A stretch of 64,000 nucleotides of DNA, taken from positions 935,001 through 999,000 of the forward strand of contig OU452231.1 in the NCBI GenBank assembly GCA_911728455.2, read 5' to 3'. The notes beneath the pieces were generated by a model, which worked only from the letters and a program-made list of their open reading frames with translations, was not told the origin of the DNA and did no database searches. The position numbers and the translations under genes were made by a program. This stretch comes from Marthasterias glacialis (Eukaryota > Echinodermata > Asteroidea > Forcipulatida > Asteriidae). The first letter of the stretch is position 1. Each line of letters starts with the position of its first letter. This document shows, in pieces, positions 25,463-37,443 of the stretch.

Positions 25463-25801
25463 TGGGGCAGTATTAGAGTCGAGACTTGAAGCAGATTTAG
25501 ATTGAGTCCTTTTAAGTTGACAGTTGGAATCAATAATTCCCACCTTGAATCAATAGCATGCACCTCAGTATTGAATCAACACTGTTGTGTATGAGATGTC
25601 ACCATGACAGCCAGGATTAAGCAGCGTTAAGAACTCACAAAACCTCCAGGGGTGACGGTTTAAACCGATTGCTTAATTTTGAATGCGGGGGACGCAATGT
25701 ACATTTTTCATCTTAAGACATATTGATAAATTGGAATGACATTGCGCAGAGTCAAGACCCATGGTACTGCCATCTTGATTCCATTTTTATTCAGAACACA
25801 G

Positions 25802-26052
25802 GGATGAGAAATTTCAGACTTTCATCTGAAACTGTCTTTTTTATGTTTGCCTGGTAAAACAAATTGTGGTTATTTTCTCAATTTATGAAGAAATGCTGTT
25901 TGATCTAATTCTCTAGCACTGAGGATGAGAAATTTCAGACTTTTTTTCTGACAACAGCCTTTTTTTATGTCTGCCTGGTGAAAACAAGTGGTGGTTATTT
26001 TTCTCAATTTATGAAGAAATCATGCTGTTTGATCTAATTCTCTAGCACTGAG
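25802..26052. repeat. Tandem duplication of about 120-130 bp
   Basis: Two adjacent copies beginning GGATGAGAAATTTCAGACTT and ending TGATCTAATTCTCTAGCACTG. The second copy has small insertions (an extra TCA and T-tract changes). Confidence 0.92.
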
Positions 26053-26243
26053 AGGATGCTGTTCCTAGAAGCTCCTTGTAGTCCATAACTCTAGCGCTTA
26101 TCAAAAGATGGCAATGCCATCATTGCAACAAACCTCCTAAGATCTGGGGCATAGTTTCAGGCCTTTTGACCAGCGATGACTATCATCTCTGGAAAGAGGG
26201 AAACTGACTGAGGCATGAATGGGAAATAGGATGGTCTTTTTTG

Positions 26244-26486
26244 TACTCTCTTAATGTAAAAGAGTGAAAAAAAACTCTTTTTGTCCGCCATACCACTCTT
26301 GCAAGGAGCCATATGGCGGACTCTTTTTAGAGTGAAAAACATTTTTTTTCACTAGATTCAGAGTGAAATTCACTCCACTTTTACTCAAAAAAGAGTGGTG
26401 AAGAGTGAGTTTCACTCTTAAAAGAGCCAAACTGACACCACTCTGGCAAGCGAGTGAAATTTTCACTCTTTTACATTTAGAGAGTA
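26244..26486. mobile_element. MITE with ACTCTC...GAGAGT ends
   Basis: Left ACTCTCTTAATGTAAAAGAG and right CTCTTTTACATTTAGAGAGT are inverted, with TA on both sides. The interior is rich in AGAGTG/CACTCT words and an internal short palindrome around CCATATGG. Confidence 0.88.
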
Positions 26487-27936
26487 TACTGATTATCAGG
26501 GAACATGAGAAAGATGATGTCAGCATGACATCTATTACTGTCAATGTACATTTGGCTGTTGTGACCTGCAGGTAAGTAAGTACCACTGCCTGTAGCATTG
26601 ATGAGCTCCAGGGCTTTCCTGCCGATGATGACATGTTTCCACATGAAGACACCTGACGTGATCAGAGACGAACGGATTGTTGGACAGTAGCTCAGCGCAT
26701 TGATGCTTTGTTGATTCAGACTCAAGTAGGTGGAAAATACTGGATTGCCACAGTTCCTGAAAGATGGGCAACTTGAAAGTGGTTTAGGTGCATGGCGCTG
26801 ATGATGTTAGTCAAAGTAGACTGAATGTGCAGCACGAAGAGTCACACCGAAGGAGTTAAATTCAAAATTGAAAACGAGTCTAGAATGTTCAAGAACATGC
26901 AACTAGAACATTGCAGACTTGTGTTTACTTAATCAGGTTTAGGTATGTCTTCACAAATTGATATATTTTGTTAGTCTGTATCTAGAGGAAATTGTACTGA
27001 CAGGTGTCTGTAGGTGTAGGTGTATCTGCTCTCAACTAGAGTGAGTGGATGCACTCGTAGTGTCAATAAGACAGTTTGACACTTGAAATATTCTGGTGTG
27101 TAATGGGAGGTGGCTGAGGTAGGATATTGAAAACGGCAACACTAGTAATAACAGATGAGATAGAAAACCTCTTCCCTAGGTTTAGGTCAGATAGTTCATT
27201 TGACTTGTGGTTCTTGAAGAAATTAAATTTTAAAAGCTGGATCGGGCGAACCCATCAGTGGAGACAGGATTCTTGGCTCAAGACAGTATAGCCCCGTAAG
27301 CACAAGCGCCATCTTAAATATATACCGCAAAGCATCTTGGGAAACCCAAAACCCAATACAGCTAAAAATGAAATCAAGTTGCCAAGATGGATGCCGTACT
27401 TTAGTTTGCATGTAACTATGCCAGGTTATACTTGTGTACAGCAATGCTTCAAAATCAGTGCGCAATGATGATTGCCGATGTTGTTTGGACTTTCACCCAG
27501 CATCCATTGCAGGCGATCATTTCTGGTCATGTGCAGTCGGATATGCATGTGGGCTATTGAGAGTGTGTCATGATGCAGACCGGTTGCCCTTGTACTAGCC
27601 TTGATGCTCCCTGAAAACTTTCCTTCAGACTCCTTGCACTGGTGTCACAAACGGCTAACGTCTGCTCATGGTTTGCCATTCTTGGAAGTCAAATTGCGTG
27701 GAAAGATATGGTAAGTGTCTAACCGAGTAACCGCACTTAATCATCTACTGTAAAGTAACACACTAGGGTTATGATTCCCAAAATGGCGCAACCAAGATTT
27801 TTCTTGGATGATGATGTCAGGTGAATTGGGTCAATTGGGTCATTAGACATTCTAGGTTTTTGTTCTAATGGAAGCACCCAAGTTCATGGATATCATTGAT
27901 GGAAAATTCCTGAACATTGAGACTTGTTGATACTCT

Positions 27937-28575
27937 TAACCAGTTGCCGATGGTATTCTATTTTTTCCCCCATCCCCTGGCAGAATTATTTTGGTGAAAT
28001 TGCCAGAATCTTTTTTGTTTGAGAGTACTGCTGGCACAAAGAAACCTTGACTTGAGAAAGCCAAGAGAACACAGATTCTCTTTATTGCACCGCGATTTTT
28101 GTTTCCCCTATCAAGAAAAATGTCTAATTCATGCACCGTAAATTGCAAAACTTGGCCGTGTGCCACAGCCTATGATTGGTACTAAATCTGGAACCATGGC
28201 TGGATCCCCGGTTCACTCTGACTTACCTCCATTGAGCCGAAATACAATGAATTAACAATGATGGAAGCCTCTTGATGTCTTGTCATCCTCTTCTTGGAAC
28301 AAAAGGACAAACGTCTGGAATCGGGGATTACTCAATAACACCGCACAATAGCCAAAATTTGTGAAATATCAAGCGCCATCTGTCGTGTTTGTGTGGGTGA
28401 AACAAAGCATTACATGACATGTGCATGCTCTGTGCACATCAGCAGTTGAATGTCCGGGCAACCTTTGTTCCAGTATTCTGATTTTTAACAATGGCATATT
28501 TCAACATCGCCTGTTTGCTGGCTCAAATTTTTGTTGTGTATAAACGTCAGTTGGCGCCAACTGGTGAACAAGTAC
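27937..28575. repeat. Dispersed repeat with ACCAGTTG ends, longest copy
   Basis: Left TTAACCAGTTGCCGATGG, right CAGTTGGCGCCAACTGGTGA. The interior includes TATGATTGGTACTAAATCTG, GGAATCGGGGATTACTCAAT and GCGCCATCTGTCGTGTTTG. Other copies: about 4840-5258 and 58905-59320. ORFs in it are artefacts. Confidence 0.8.
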
Positions 28576-28699
28576 ATGTACACTTCTCATGTAGTTGATG
28601 TGATTTATATAACCATTGGGAGAGGAATGTCACTACATAAACAAAATGCATACAGTTTAATGGATGGAAAACTGAAAGTACATGCTGTAAGACATCTGT

Positions 28700-28936
28700 T
28701 ATTCATGTTAGTTGCCAATCAGATGGAGCCTGCACATATGCACTGTACACTACCAAGGAGTGAAAGAGACGAACAGGGCACCAACGTACCTCCTATCTAC
28801 AGTATGTGCAGACCGTCATGGGGGACCAAGATGGTTCCCTCACAGCCACCATCATTGAGGAACAAGCCCAACAGAGACCTGCATAGTGGGAACTGATAGT
28901 CGGCTGCTGCAGCCGACCGATGATGATGATGATGAA
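28700..28936 (+). mobile_element. LINE-like 3' end, hairpin plus (GAT)n
   Basis: GTCGGCTG-CTG-CAGCCGAC (28903-28921) forms an 8-bp stem with a three-base loop, directly followed by CGATGATGATGATGATG. A hairpin next to a simple-repeat tail is the usual 3' end of a non-LTR retrotransposon or of a SINE that borrows its tail. The left boundary is arbitrary; I see no reverse transcriptase upstream. Confidence 0.45.
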
Positions 28937-29436
28937 TTTGTCCCTTGAACACATAATATTGAAAATGACATAAAGAATCATTGAAAGCATTTCCCATCTA
29001 TCTTGAAGGAACATTTGATAACATGTTACAAGCCCCACTCCTAGCACACAAGTTTCTTTCACAAACATATAGCACAGCTGTCAACTCTCCCTGATTGTGC
29101 AGAAAGGTCCCTGAAAATAAACCCATCTTTCCATGTTCTGATGAGCAAGTTTGAGAATCTTCCTGATTATGGAAACGTTTTCCCTATTATGTAATTCTAA
29201 ATATCTCCCTGATTGTTGTACAAAATCTCCTTGATTGCAAGATGCAAATGTCGGCAGCTCTGATGTAGTCTCTTCAGTGTAGATTGTAATTTGGTTCCAA
29301 ACCCCTTTATAGAACTGGAAAAACATGTAAGCTTCTTATTTATGACCTCATCCCTGAAATTCCTGCAAAGCCTTTTTCTGAGAATCCTGAGAGGAAAACA
29401 GTTAAAGACATACTGTTGTACAAGGCTGTTTTTGTT

Positions 29437-29546
<110 letters not shown>

Positions 29547-29662
29547 TTAAAATAATCGATGAATGATTTTTCAAACTCTTAAGTACATGTACACTTTGTT
29601 CGTTTTATGTAAGAATTAACAAATTGTAATATTTTTTGAGATATTTTTGTTACCTTAAAGAA

Positions 29663-30235
29663 AAGGTCTTGGCGGAGCAGATAAGAACACTGGACTCAAG
29701 CTCTGGTGTTTCTGATCAGCAGAGTGTGGGTTCGAGTCCGGGTCGTGACACTTGTGTCCTTAAGCAAGACACTTAACCATTATTGCTGCGTTCCTTCAGA
29801 TGGGATGTAAAGCCGTAGGTCCTGTGTGTTGTGTAATGCACGTAAAAGAACCCAGTGCACTTATCGCAAAGAGCAGGGGTTTGCCCAGGTGTTCCTGGTT
29901 TGTTTGGCTGTAAATTGCACCGCAGCACCTTGTAAATCATTACATGGTGCTATGTAAAGGAACAGGTGTGGATTTCACAAAGCGCTAGGACTAGCCTTAT
30001 CTCGAGTTAGGACGAGTAACTAGCCCTAACTTATAGGACTAGTCATAAGTTAGGACTAGTCCTAAGTAAGGACTAGTTTTGTGAAATCCACCCCAGGTCT
30101 CATACTTCAAAAGGTAACTCTGCATACCTTGCAGGAAAAAATTACATACCATGCAGGAAAGACCTAGCACTTTGAGATGCCCATCGGGTGTGATAAGGCA
30201 CTATGTAAGAACTGGGTATTATTAATATAGATACA
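29663..30235 (+). mobile_element. tRNA-derived SINE, family B, split by a foldback element
   Basis: Head GGCGGAGCAGATAAGAACAC, box B GGGTTCGAGTCCGGGTCG, and body with CACGTAAAAGAACCCAGTGC. The 3' part (GCACTTTGAGATGCCC, then GCACTATGTAAGAACTGGG and (TTATT)n) resumes after a TAGGACTAG foldback element at 29967-30094. Hence the foldback inserted into the SINE. Confidence 0.9.
29967..30094. mobile_element. Foldback element, TAGGACTAG family, inside a SINE
   Basis: GTGGATTTCACAAAGCGCTA at the left and GTTTTGTGAAATCCACCCC at the right. Flanks CAGGT on both sides suggest a short target duplication. Interrupts the family B SINE at 29663-30235. Confidence 0.9.
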
Positions 30236-30763
30236 TCAAAATAGATACATGTACTTAGATAGTATTACATATATACATGTAAAAGTAACTAAAAATTAAA
30301 AGAACAATTTCCATGATTTTTCCACCCTTGAAATTGAGATGATTGGAGTGGGTTTAGATGTATTTTTGAGACAGTCGCTGATGAAGCATCTCTCTTTAAG
30401 GTGGATATTGTAGATGGATGTCTTAAGGATGATGAGATGAACTGATTGTAACCATGTCAATAGTCTAAAGGCCTGTGGGTATAGACATGCTTGTGTAAAG
30501 TGCTGTGTGATATTGATGGATGTAGTGTCAAATACGTCAGTTGGATTTCACTCTACATTATGCAGTAGATAGCTAGGCATGTAGCGTTATGCAACATGCA
30601 GTTTGCCTGAAGTTTGATGTATAGAAATATTTAGCATCTTGGAGTAGAGTGGGGTAGAATCTGGATTGCTCTCCAAGTTTGGTAACTTTGAAGTCATATG
30701 TATACTTTATCTTGTGTACGCAATTGCAGTCATTGTTCAAATTCTAGTAAAAGATCCCGCACT

Positions 30764-30941
30764 ATAGACCTTTACCATGCTGCCACCATCTTGGTCATGT
30801 GCCCTGCATCCAATAACAGTAATGGATGCTGATGTTCGTTGTTCAAAAAGGAACCAGACTATTTGCCCTTCCAGCCTCGGTTTGGTTACATTGGTTTGAA
30901 TGGGAGAAAAACAAGATGGCCGCACCATAATAAAGGTCTAT
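30764..30941. mobile_element. MITE, ATAGACC family
   Basis: ATAGACCTTTACCATGCTGC at the left and GCACCATAATAAAGGTCTAT at the right, with an interior nearly identical to 1974-2151, including CCCTTCCAGCCTCGGTTTGG. The two copies are the most similar of the family here. Confidence 0.9.
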
Positions 30942-31381
30942 TGTAGTCCAGCCTCAATTCGGGTTACATTGAGAAGAAAATCATGAAGGCTATAGTGCAC
31001 CACTGTACATTTTTGTTGTTGCTGACATTGTTGAAGTCCTGGGAAATCATCTTTGAAGAGGCAAGGATTTTTTCTCACTCTGCAGAGGGCACTTCCATTG
31101 GAAAATCTTAAAGTCTATTGGGAATATTTTGAAGGGTCACCCACGCTTAAGACAACTAGTGTGTAACATTTCTCTCATGTTTATTTGTGATTTTTATGTG
31201 ATTGTATGAGCTTCATTTTAAAATGTATGTTATGGTTAAATTTTGCTTTTTTCATTTCAAAAGACTTTAGTTGTTTTGTTTTTTTTCTTTTTCCCTCAAT
31301 GTGTATTTTTGAAGTTTTGTCTCTGATGTTTTTAAACACACGAGATAATGAATGTCATGTTTTTTTCATGATGGTGAATAA

Positions 31382-31423
31382 ATCTAAATCTGAATCTGAA
31401 TCTGAATCTGAATCTGAATCTGA
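31382..31423. repeat. Hexanucleotide repeat (AATCTG)n
   Basis: About seven copies of a six-base unit, GAATCT, including a TAAATCT variant at the left. A Ser-Glu repeat ORF across it is an artefact. Confidence 0.92.
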
Positions 31424-31606
31424 TATCAGTGTTGCCTCCATGTAGTTCCAGACCAGATGTGGTTCTGATTCCTTCCAACCTGATTCCTTACAACATTAAA
31501 GTTGCATTAAAGCAAAGTCTGTGGGAACCCAAGTTTCCCAAAAGTGTTTGAATTTGAGTGGTACATGTACTTGCATGGTCTGTTGTGTGTGTGTAGAATA
31601 TGTCCT

Positions 31607-31927
31607 GGGCCAAATTGCTTGAAGATGTTCATTGACAAATATTGCTAAGTAAATTTGTTTTGCTTAGCAAAATACTTGCAGAACACCAGTCACAACATTT
31701 TGTTAGTATGACATTTTGGCTGGTAACCTGGTAACCTATTATTGGAGAAGACCAAATACTAATTCTGATAAGAATGATATCCAATAAATCCCACTCGGGG
31801 ATAAGTGAGATTACATACATGCATACCACAGACTGAACCCAGATCATTCCCCACCATGTAAAGCCTGAAATCTTACACAAGATATTTCATATTTTTGTGC
31901 TTAGTAACCCCGCTTTATAATTGGGCC
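31607..31927. mobile_element. Inverted-repeat element, GGGCCCAATT type, with internal insertion
   Basis: Left GGGCCAAATTGCTTGAAG, right CGCTTTATAATTGGGCC. The middle carries TATGACATTTTGGCTGGTAA as in its relatives and an extra block containing CCCACTCGGGGATAAGTGAG. Ends inferred by eye. Confidence 0.6.
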
Positions 31928-32609
31928 ACGAATTGACACACTTATCCCCATGTTTTATTCCAAACAAAATTGATTTTATGCACTTTTCTCACCAGTCGGT
32001 AAAATATTGTGTGCCTGGGCGTACCATGATGCTATACAAAGTCATGAGTTGTAAAGGGCCAAGTAGAGATTTAGTGCATTGCTGGTCAAAGATCTAGTTG
32101 ATAGCCCTTGATCAGGAGTTAAGGCACTTATAAAACCTTGTTAAAATGTATCAGTTGAGATATGCTGATTTAGTTATGCTGCGTGGCTGCACATATCCAA
32201 GTATAACATGCGGCAGTCTCAGCTTAAACAATATACCGCAGGCTGTTCAAGCAGAAATCAATACATCCTTTTAATGCTTCTAATTTGAAGCTCTGGAAGT
32301 CCCCTCCCAGAATTCACTCAGAGAGGTCGTCTGATGAAATCTGCCGACTTTCTTTGCTTGGGACAAACATTCCCTGTGTTTGTTGACTCGGCATTTGGGT
32401 TTTACGTTCTGTCGTATCATTGTTGGTGTAATCAAGAATCATTATTTTGTATGAAATTGTACCTCAGGCGTTTAGTTCAATCCTGTTGTAACGAGAATGA
32501 TTATTTCATTTCATTTCATTTTGGTTTTTGTTCACCAAAAAGTCCAGGACTAAAGATTGTTTGGTTTACCATGATAGAAATGACAAAAAATTGAATAACA
32601 TTAACAATT

Positions 32610-32845
32610 AAGGAACACCAGGGCGAACCCCTTCTCTTTGTAATAAGTGCACTGGGTTCTTTTACGTGCATTACACAACACACAGGACCAACGGCTTTAC
32701 GTCCCATCCGAAGGATGCAGCAATAATGGTTAAGTGTCTTGCTTAAGGACACAAGTGTCACGACCGGGACTCGAACCCACACTCTGCTGATCAGAAACAT
32801 CAGAGCATGAGTCCGGTGTTCTTATCCCCTTGACCACGACACGCC
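32610..32845 (-). mobile_element. tRNA-derived SINE, family B, truncated
   Basis: On the minus strand it reads GGCGTGTCGTGGTCAAGGGG at the head, with box B GGGTTCGAGTCCCGGTCGTG and the CGTAAAAGAACCCAGTGC body. The element stops after the GTGTTCCT step, so its 3' tail is missing. Confidence 0.9.
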
Positions 32846-34250
32846 ATTGCTCATAAGTACGCATAAGGTCTTTTGGTTTGCATAAGGTAAAAATACAAGA
32901 TTGCTGTACCATGATAAAGACTTAATAATGCACTGCCAAGCTTTCAATTACTCCTCAAAACACTTGATAGATTACAAGAGATCAGATGGTCCTTCCAAAG
33001 CATCATCATGTTTGTCCACCTCTCACATGGTCCCACTGTGGAGTACACGACACTCCATGAAACATTGATGCAAGCTTGTAACTTGGCACATCACATCAAT
33101 TGTCTGCTTTCATGTGCCATATCTTGATACACCAAGAGCCTACAACTGCTGATAGCAATAACTTCCAAGTAAAATTGAACGCACTGAATCTAAATCAAGT
33201 ACAAGTATGTGTTTAAGACACCCGACAGTGTAGTGAAAGGTGGAGAGAGGTAATGTAAGATTCAAGACATGAGAATGCAAAGCAGAACCTCATTGAGTCT
33301 GTCAACAAGGGTTGGAATAACTATCTTATAGTTAATGTATGTACTTAAACCTGTATCATTACACTTTCGGGCAATATATTTGTTATTACCTGCGTCGTTA
33401 GCTGTATCATTTTTCTTTCTGGAATTCGACTCACAACCATCCATCATCATAGGGTCATTTGGCATAACAAGTTTACTCACATTACGGTTTGGTTCATTTT
33501 GTTTTATGTTTCCTTACCAAAGTAGTTAAATAATAGTGTTTGTTCTGATATCGCTTAGCTATAGTACTCAGACCTTTTGCTTTGACAATGCAATATATTG
33601 TATTTAAAAGTAGAAGGACAACAACTTTTGATTTTATGAAGGAGTGTTTTTTTGTGAAAAACATTCTGTGATTATTTTTGGTCAGTTCTAGTCCTTTCAG
33701 TAGACCGTCATGGTTAATATTTTGTGGAAATTGTTTATATAATCGTCATGTTTCCTAAAATGTCACTCACATTACATGCGAGTTTGAAAGTGTCCAAACA
33801 ACGTATCTGGCTTAAAATAACTTAGATGTACACACAAAACCATGAGGTGTCGAGATCTGACGTTCTTGCACGAGGTATTTTCGTGCGAGATACAACGTTG
33901 TTGCAAAATTGAGATACAACGTATTTCCACTGATGGGGCGTAATCACAATCTTTAGTCTAGCAGTGAATTTACAAATAATAATAATAACAAATAAAAAGT
34001 AAATAATAATAAAAACAGCATTTAATGTATAGCGTAGTATGAAACAAAGATTCCTCAAAGCTCTTAACAATAGAACGAAAAAGCAATAAAAATAAAACAA
34101 GTACAATACCTATTAAAACCCATCATAGAATAAAAAATAGGCCAGACCAGATTACGTCTCAATTAAAGGACAATAAAATTTGTAAAGTACTAAAAAGAAC
34201 TGTTAAACATACTGTTAAAAACTATTAAAATGCTGAAAAACTTCAATAAT

Positions 34251-34362
34251 ATTTTGTTCAAGAAGGGATCAAATTCAACTGATAATGTTTTCAAAGTATC
34301 TGCCTTTATTTTGTTCAAGAGGTGATCAAATTCAATTGATAATGTTTTCAAAGTATCTGCCT
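34251..34362. repeat. Tandem duplication of 57 bp
   Basis: Two adjacent copies of a unit starting ATTTTGTTCAAGA and ending AAAGTATCTGCCT, with a few substitutions between them. Confidence 0.93.
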
Positions 34363-35210
34363 AAGTTTTTTCTTTCTCCCTATGGCATTTTTTAGATGTG
34401 TAATCTAGCATTAGTGAACTCGTCCCAGAAACATTACATAACCCATTGGATCCCTTTTTAAACAAAGTATTTTCTGAAAGCTTTTAGCACATTTTTGAAG
34501 TATTTCTGTTAAAAAAATTACCCCCAAAAACTCTTAATACAAGAAGAAATGCTTTGTTTGCTACATTTTTAGAACTCTTGTGTCAGACGTAGCTGATGGT
34601 GAAAATGTTTAAATAAGAAAATGACTTAAGTCCGTAAACGATGTTGCTTTGTGTGGAGATCAAACTGTATACATTAAATTTTGGAGAACGATGGCAGGCA
34701 TATTTTGAGTTTGGTGAAAGTCTACAAAAGAAGGAAATAATATGCAGTACTTTGTTGAAAATGCCATGTATGAGGATCAACTGCAGATCTCATCTTGGTA
34801 GCCAGCGGGTGTACAGTAGTTTGACTAGAAGCAGTTCTGTAAGTGCAAATATTCACTTCATATAGGTTAAGTCGTTGGATTAATGAAGGAATCACGCATA
34901 CTGCTAAGTATCATCTTAGCTATCTTAGCAACGGTCAGGTCATTATTGATTCTTGTTATGAAATGAGTGAAGTACCTCCCAATGTCCTACTCCTGGGTTA
35001 TTAATGAAGAGTTTACGTCATGCTTCTTCTCTTGTTGAAAAACTGACTTGAACAGTCAATAACTGAGCTTAAATACAACTACAACCATTGCATGTTGCCC
35101 TTAGTTCTGATGGTGTGTAATGAGAAAGTGTAAACAATTGCCACATTTTTTTTTTGGGGGGGGGGGAATTAAGAAATGAGTACTCTTTCTGCTAATTAAA
35201 TATGTGATGA

Positions 35211-35563
35211 TTAAAGGTGAAATATAGGATTGGTTAAGCTGATGGTGCAGTGGTCTTACTTTGTGTGATTCAATACATACATGAAAAATCAAATCTGCGA
35301 AAATTTGGGCTCATATGCGTCTGAGTCAGGAGAAAATAGTGAAAAACCGTGCACACTTTTCAGCATGTAAACACAATGCCCTTAATTTCGATTGTTACAA
35401 CCAAAATTAAAATCGGGGTCTTCAAATTCTATTTTCTCGTCTTTGACAAAATTTGAGACATAGAAGATTGGTACAGTTATGATTTCCATCATCAGTATAA
35501 GCTTTCAGACTGATACTAAGAACCAAAGTTTGGATGAATACCAATCCTGTATTCTGCCTTTAA
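35211..35563. mobile_element. TTAA-flanked MITE, GGATTGGTA family
   Basis: TTAAAGGTGAAATATAGGAT at the left and ATCCTGTATTCTGCCTTTAA at the right, TTAA on both sides. Interior is in the opposite orientation to the copies at 14946 and 54000 (CTGAGTCAGGAGAAAATAGT). Confidence 0.92.
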
Positions 35564-36540
35564 CTTTTTGTACAAGTTTAATAGCTGTGTCCCAGGGTGA
35601 TTTCATTTTGTAATGTATTATAGCACAATAACAATCCCATATAAACAAACAAAGCAAACTAATGAATTGAAATAAGTCTTGCTTGCTTGTTGGTCATTAA
35701 AGGCAAATTAATGATGCTTTGATTAGGCTGCAATAAACCTTTATGGTTGTAGGAAGGTTGGAGAGGGGGGGGGGTGTGGAGGGGTAGAGCTGCAAGTACA
35801 AATGTTATGGCCCCCCAAGAACTTAAGTGTAAGATTTTTGTTCTTGTTAATTTTGTAAAAGGGGAAACCTGGTGGCATGGAGGAGTCCTTACTGTGCAGC
35901 CTGTTCAGAAAACTTAATGTTGAAATAGCCCATTTCCCGATAATCATTTAGAATGAGTATCAATTTGTTATTAAAAGACCTACAGTTATAACTAGACTTA
36001 ACTACAAATAGTTGTCTTCCCACAAGGTATATTTGCAGACAGGATTGTAATCTGGCTCAAGTCTGGCCCCAGTGTTTACTAGGACGAGAAGGTTGTGTGT
36101 GCTGTCTCTTTTTGTAGGTCATAACTTGATGGAATATCTATCAGAATACTTTGCCTTGGAGGAGAGGATGTTTCCCTGAACCCAATATGCCAGAGTGACA
36201 AAGACTCATTCCAAGTCGGCTGGTTATAAACCACCTGCGGTGTTTGGAGCAATAAACTGACATGAGCAAGAAACTGTTTCCATCCATCACACAGAATGAT
36301 TTGGTTCCTTGGGTGTGGGTTGTACTTTCTTCCTGCACAATGAAATGTCAACAGTGTTTCCCTTTTGCTTATCAACGTCAGCAATTCTGATTGAGTGTCC
36401 TCAGGTGCTTAGCTCCTATGGAAGGGACTGACCCTGAGTTTCACATTTCATCAAAATTTCATGTTTGAGCCCAAATGTTAAAAGCTGAGTCCTTATTTAT
36501 AGCTCTAAGCAGTGACATAACAAGAGTGGGCGAGCAGGAG

Positions 36541-36609
36541 CTCCCCCCCCTCAGAACCCTTGCCCCTCTCTTCTTTGCCCCCCCCCCTTCTCCCCCCCCC
36601 CCTCCCCCG
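36541..36609 (-). other. C-rich tract, potential G-quadruplex on - strand
   Basis: Runs of 7 to 12 C separated by short T-rich spacers, giving at least four G-runs on the minus strand. Such tracts are also frequent places for sequencing or assembly length error. Confidence 0.55.
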
Positions 36610-37287
36610 AGATGAAAAATGTCTGGTTACTCCACTGGCTCCATAATAAAACCATAAGTGATTTGCAAAAATACCGTTGTACATATGCTTCATGTCAGAC
36701 ATGACCAAGGATGATGTTTTATTCAATTATTGTTAAAAATTACCGGCAGAAGAGGGTTTTTTTTAAAAATTATTTTGAGATAATGAGAAGCCGTTTTTAT
36801 TCTTGCTGTTGAACATGAGGAACACGGCCAAGATCATCAGCACTCAGAGATTCATGTCTACTTGTCTAAAGCATACTGAATCAAGTTCTTTTCCATTTAC
36901 TTACTTGTCTGTTAGTTTGACAACTTTGTTTTGTAGAAATGGCTTTTTAGGGAGGTGAGTTTGTCTCATGACCAGGTCAAGAGCAATGTATTGACCTCCC
37001 TTTGAGATATTGTAGTTGGAATATCATTCATCCGGAAGCAAGTCTGTTTGAAGTGTTTAAAACATTGGAATTGATATTTGCGCCTTGAATTTTACATGAC
37101 TGAAGTTTGATGACTGATCCTACATGTAGTGAACTAAAACCCTGTGTTATTGACGGAAAGTTCAGTCTAGTCGACTAGCTGGAACCAACCCTGGGGCCTT
37201 GGTTGCTTCAGTGGTCTTCATTTCCCATCTCTTTGGAAACCAGGCTAATAGGGAACCAGTCTGAGTAACCAGTGTGCTGTGGGTTGG

Positions 37288-37443
37288 TTAAAGGGGCTGT
37301 GTCGTCATGATTATAGCAGGCCTGTGGCTGTGGATGGGAAGATCAACTTTCACCCAGATACGGTACGCGCACATCTTTGTCAAATTGTGATGAGACCGCC
37401 GGTGCGCGTAGTAACTGGGTTCATGACGACACAGCCCCTTTAA
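37288..37443. mobile_element. TTAA-flanked MITE with GGGGCTGTGTCGTCATGA ends
   Basis: The ends are AAGGGGCTGTGTCGTCATGA and TCATGACGACACAGCCCCTT with TTAA on both sides. At 156 bp with about 20-bp near-perfect inverted repeats, this looks like a young, intact piggyBac-type MITE. A minus-strand ORF inside is chance. Confidence 0.92.

Noticed and set aside
24760-25543. ORFs on both strands with repeated FVFQDFVKVS or NDTFTKSWNTKS text
   Set aside because: They translate the 42/43-bp minisatellite; the frame drifts with unit length and there is no splice or codon evidence for a protein.
26251-26771. Overlapping minus-strand ORFs up to 133 codons
   Set aside because: Part is the ACTCTC MITE; the rest has no similarity I recognise and the three frames are mutually exclusive.
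31206-31445. ORF ending in a Ser-Glu repeat
   Set aside because: Translation of a hexanucleotide repeat; the upstream part has no recognisable family.
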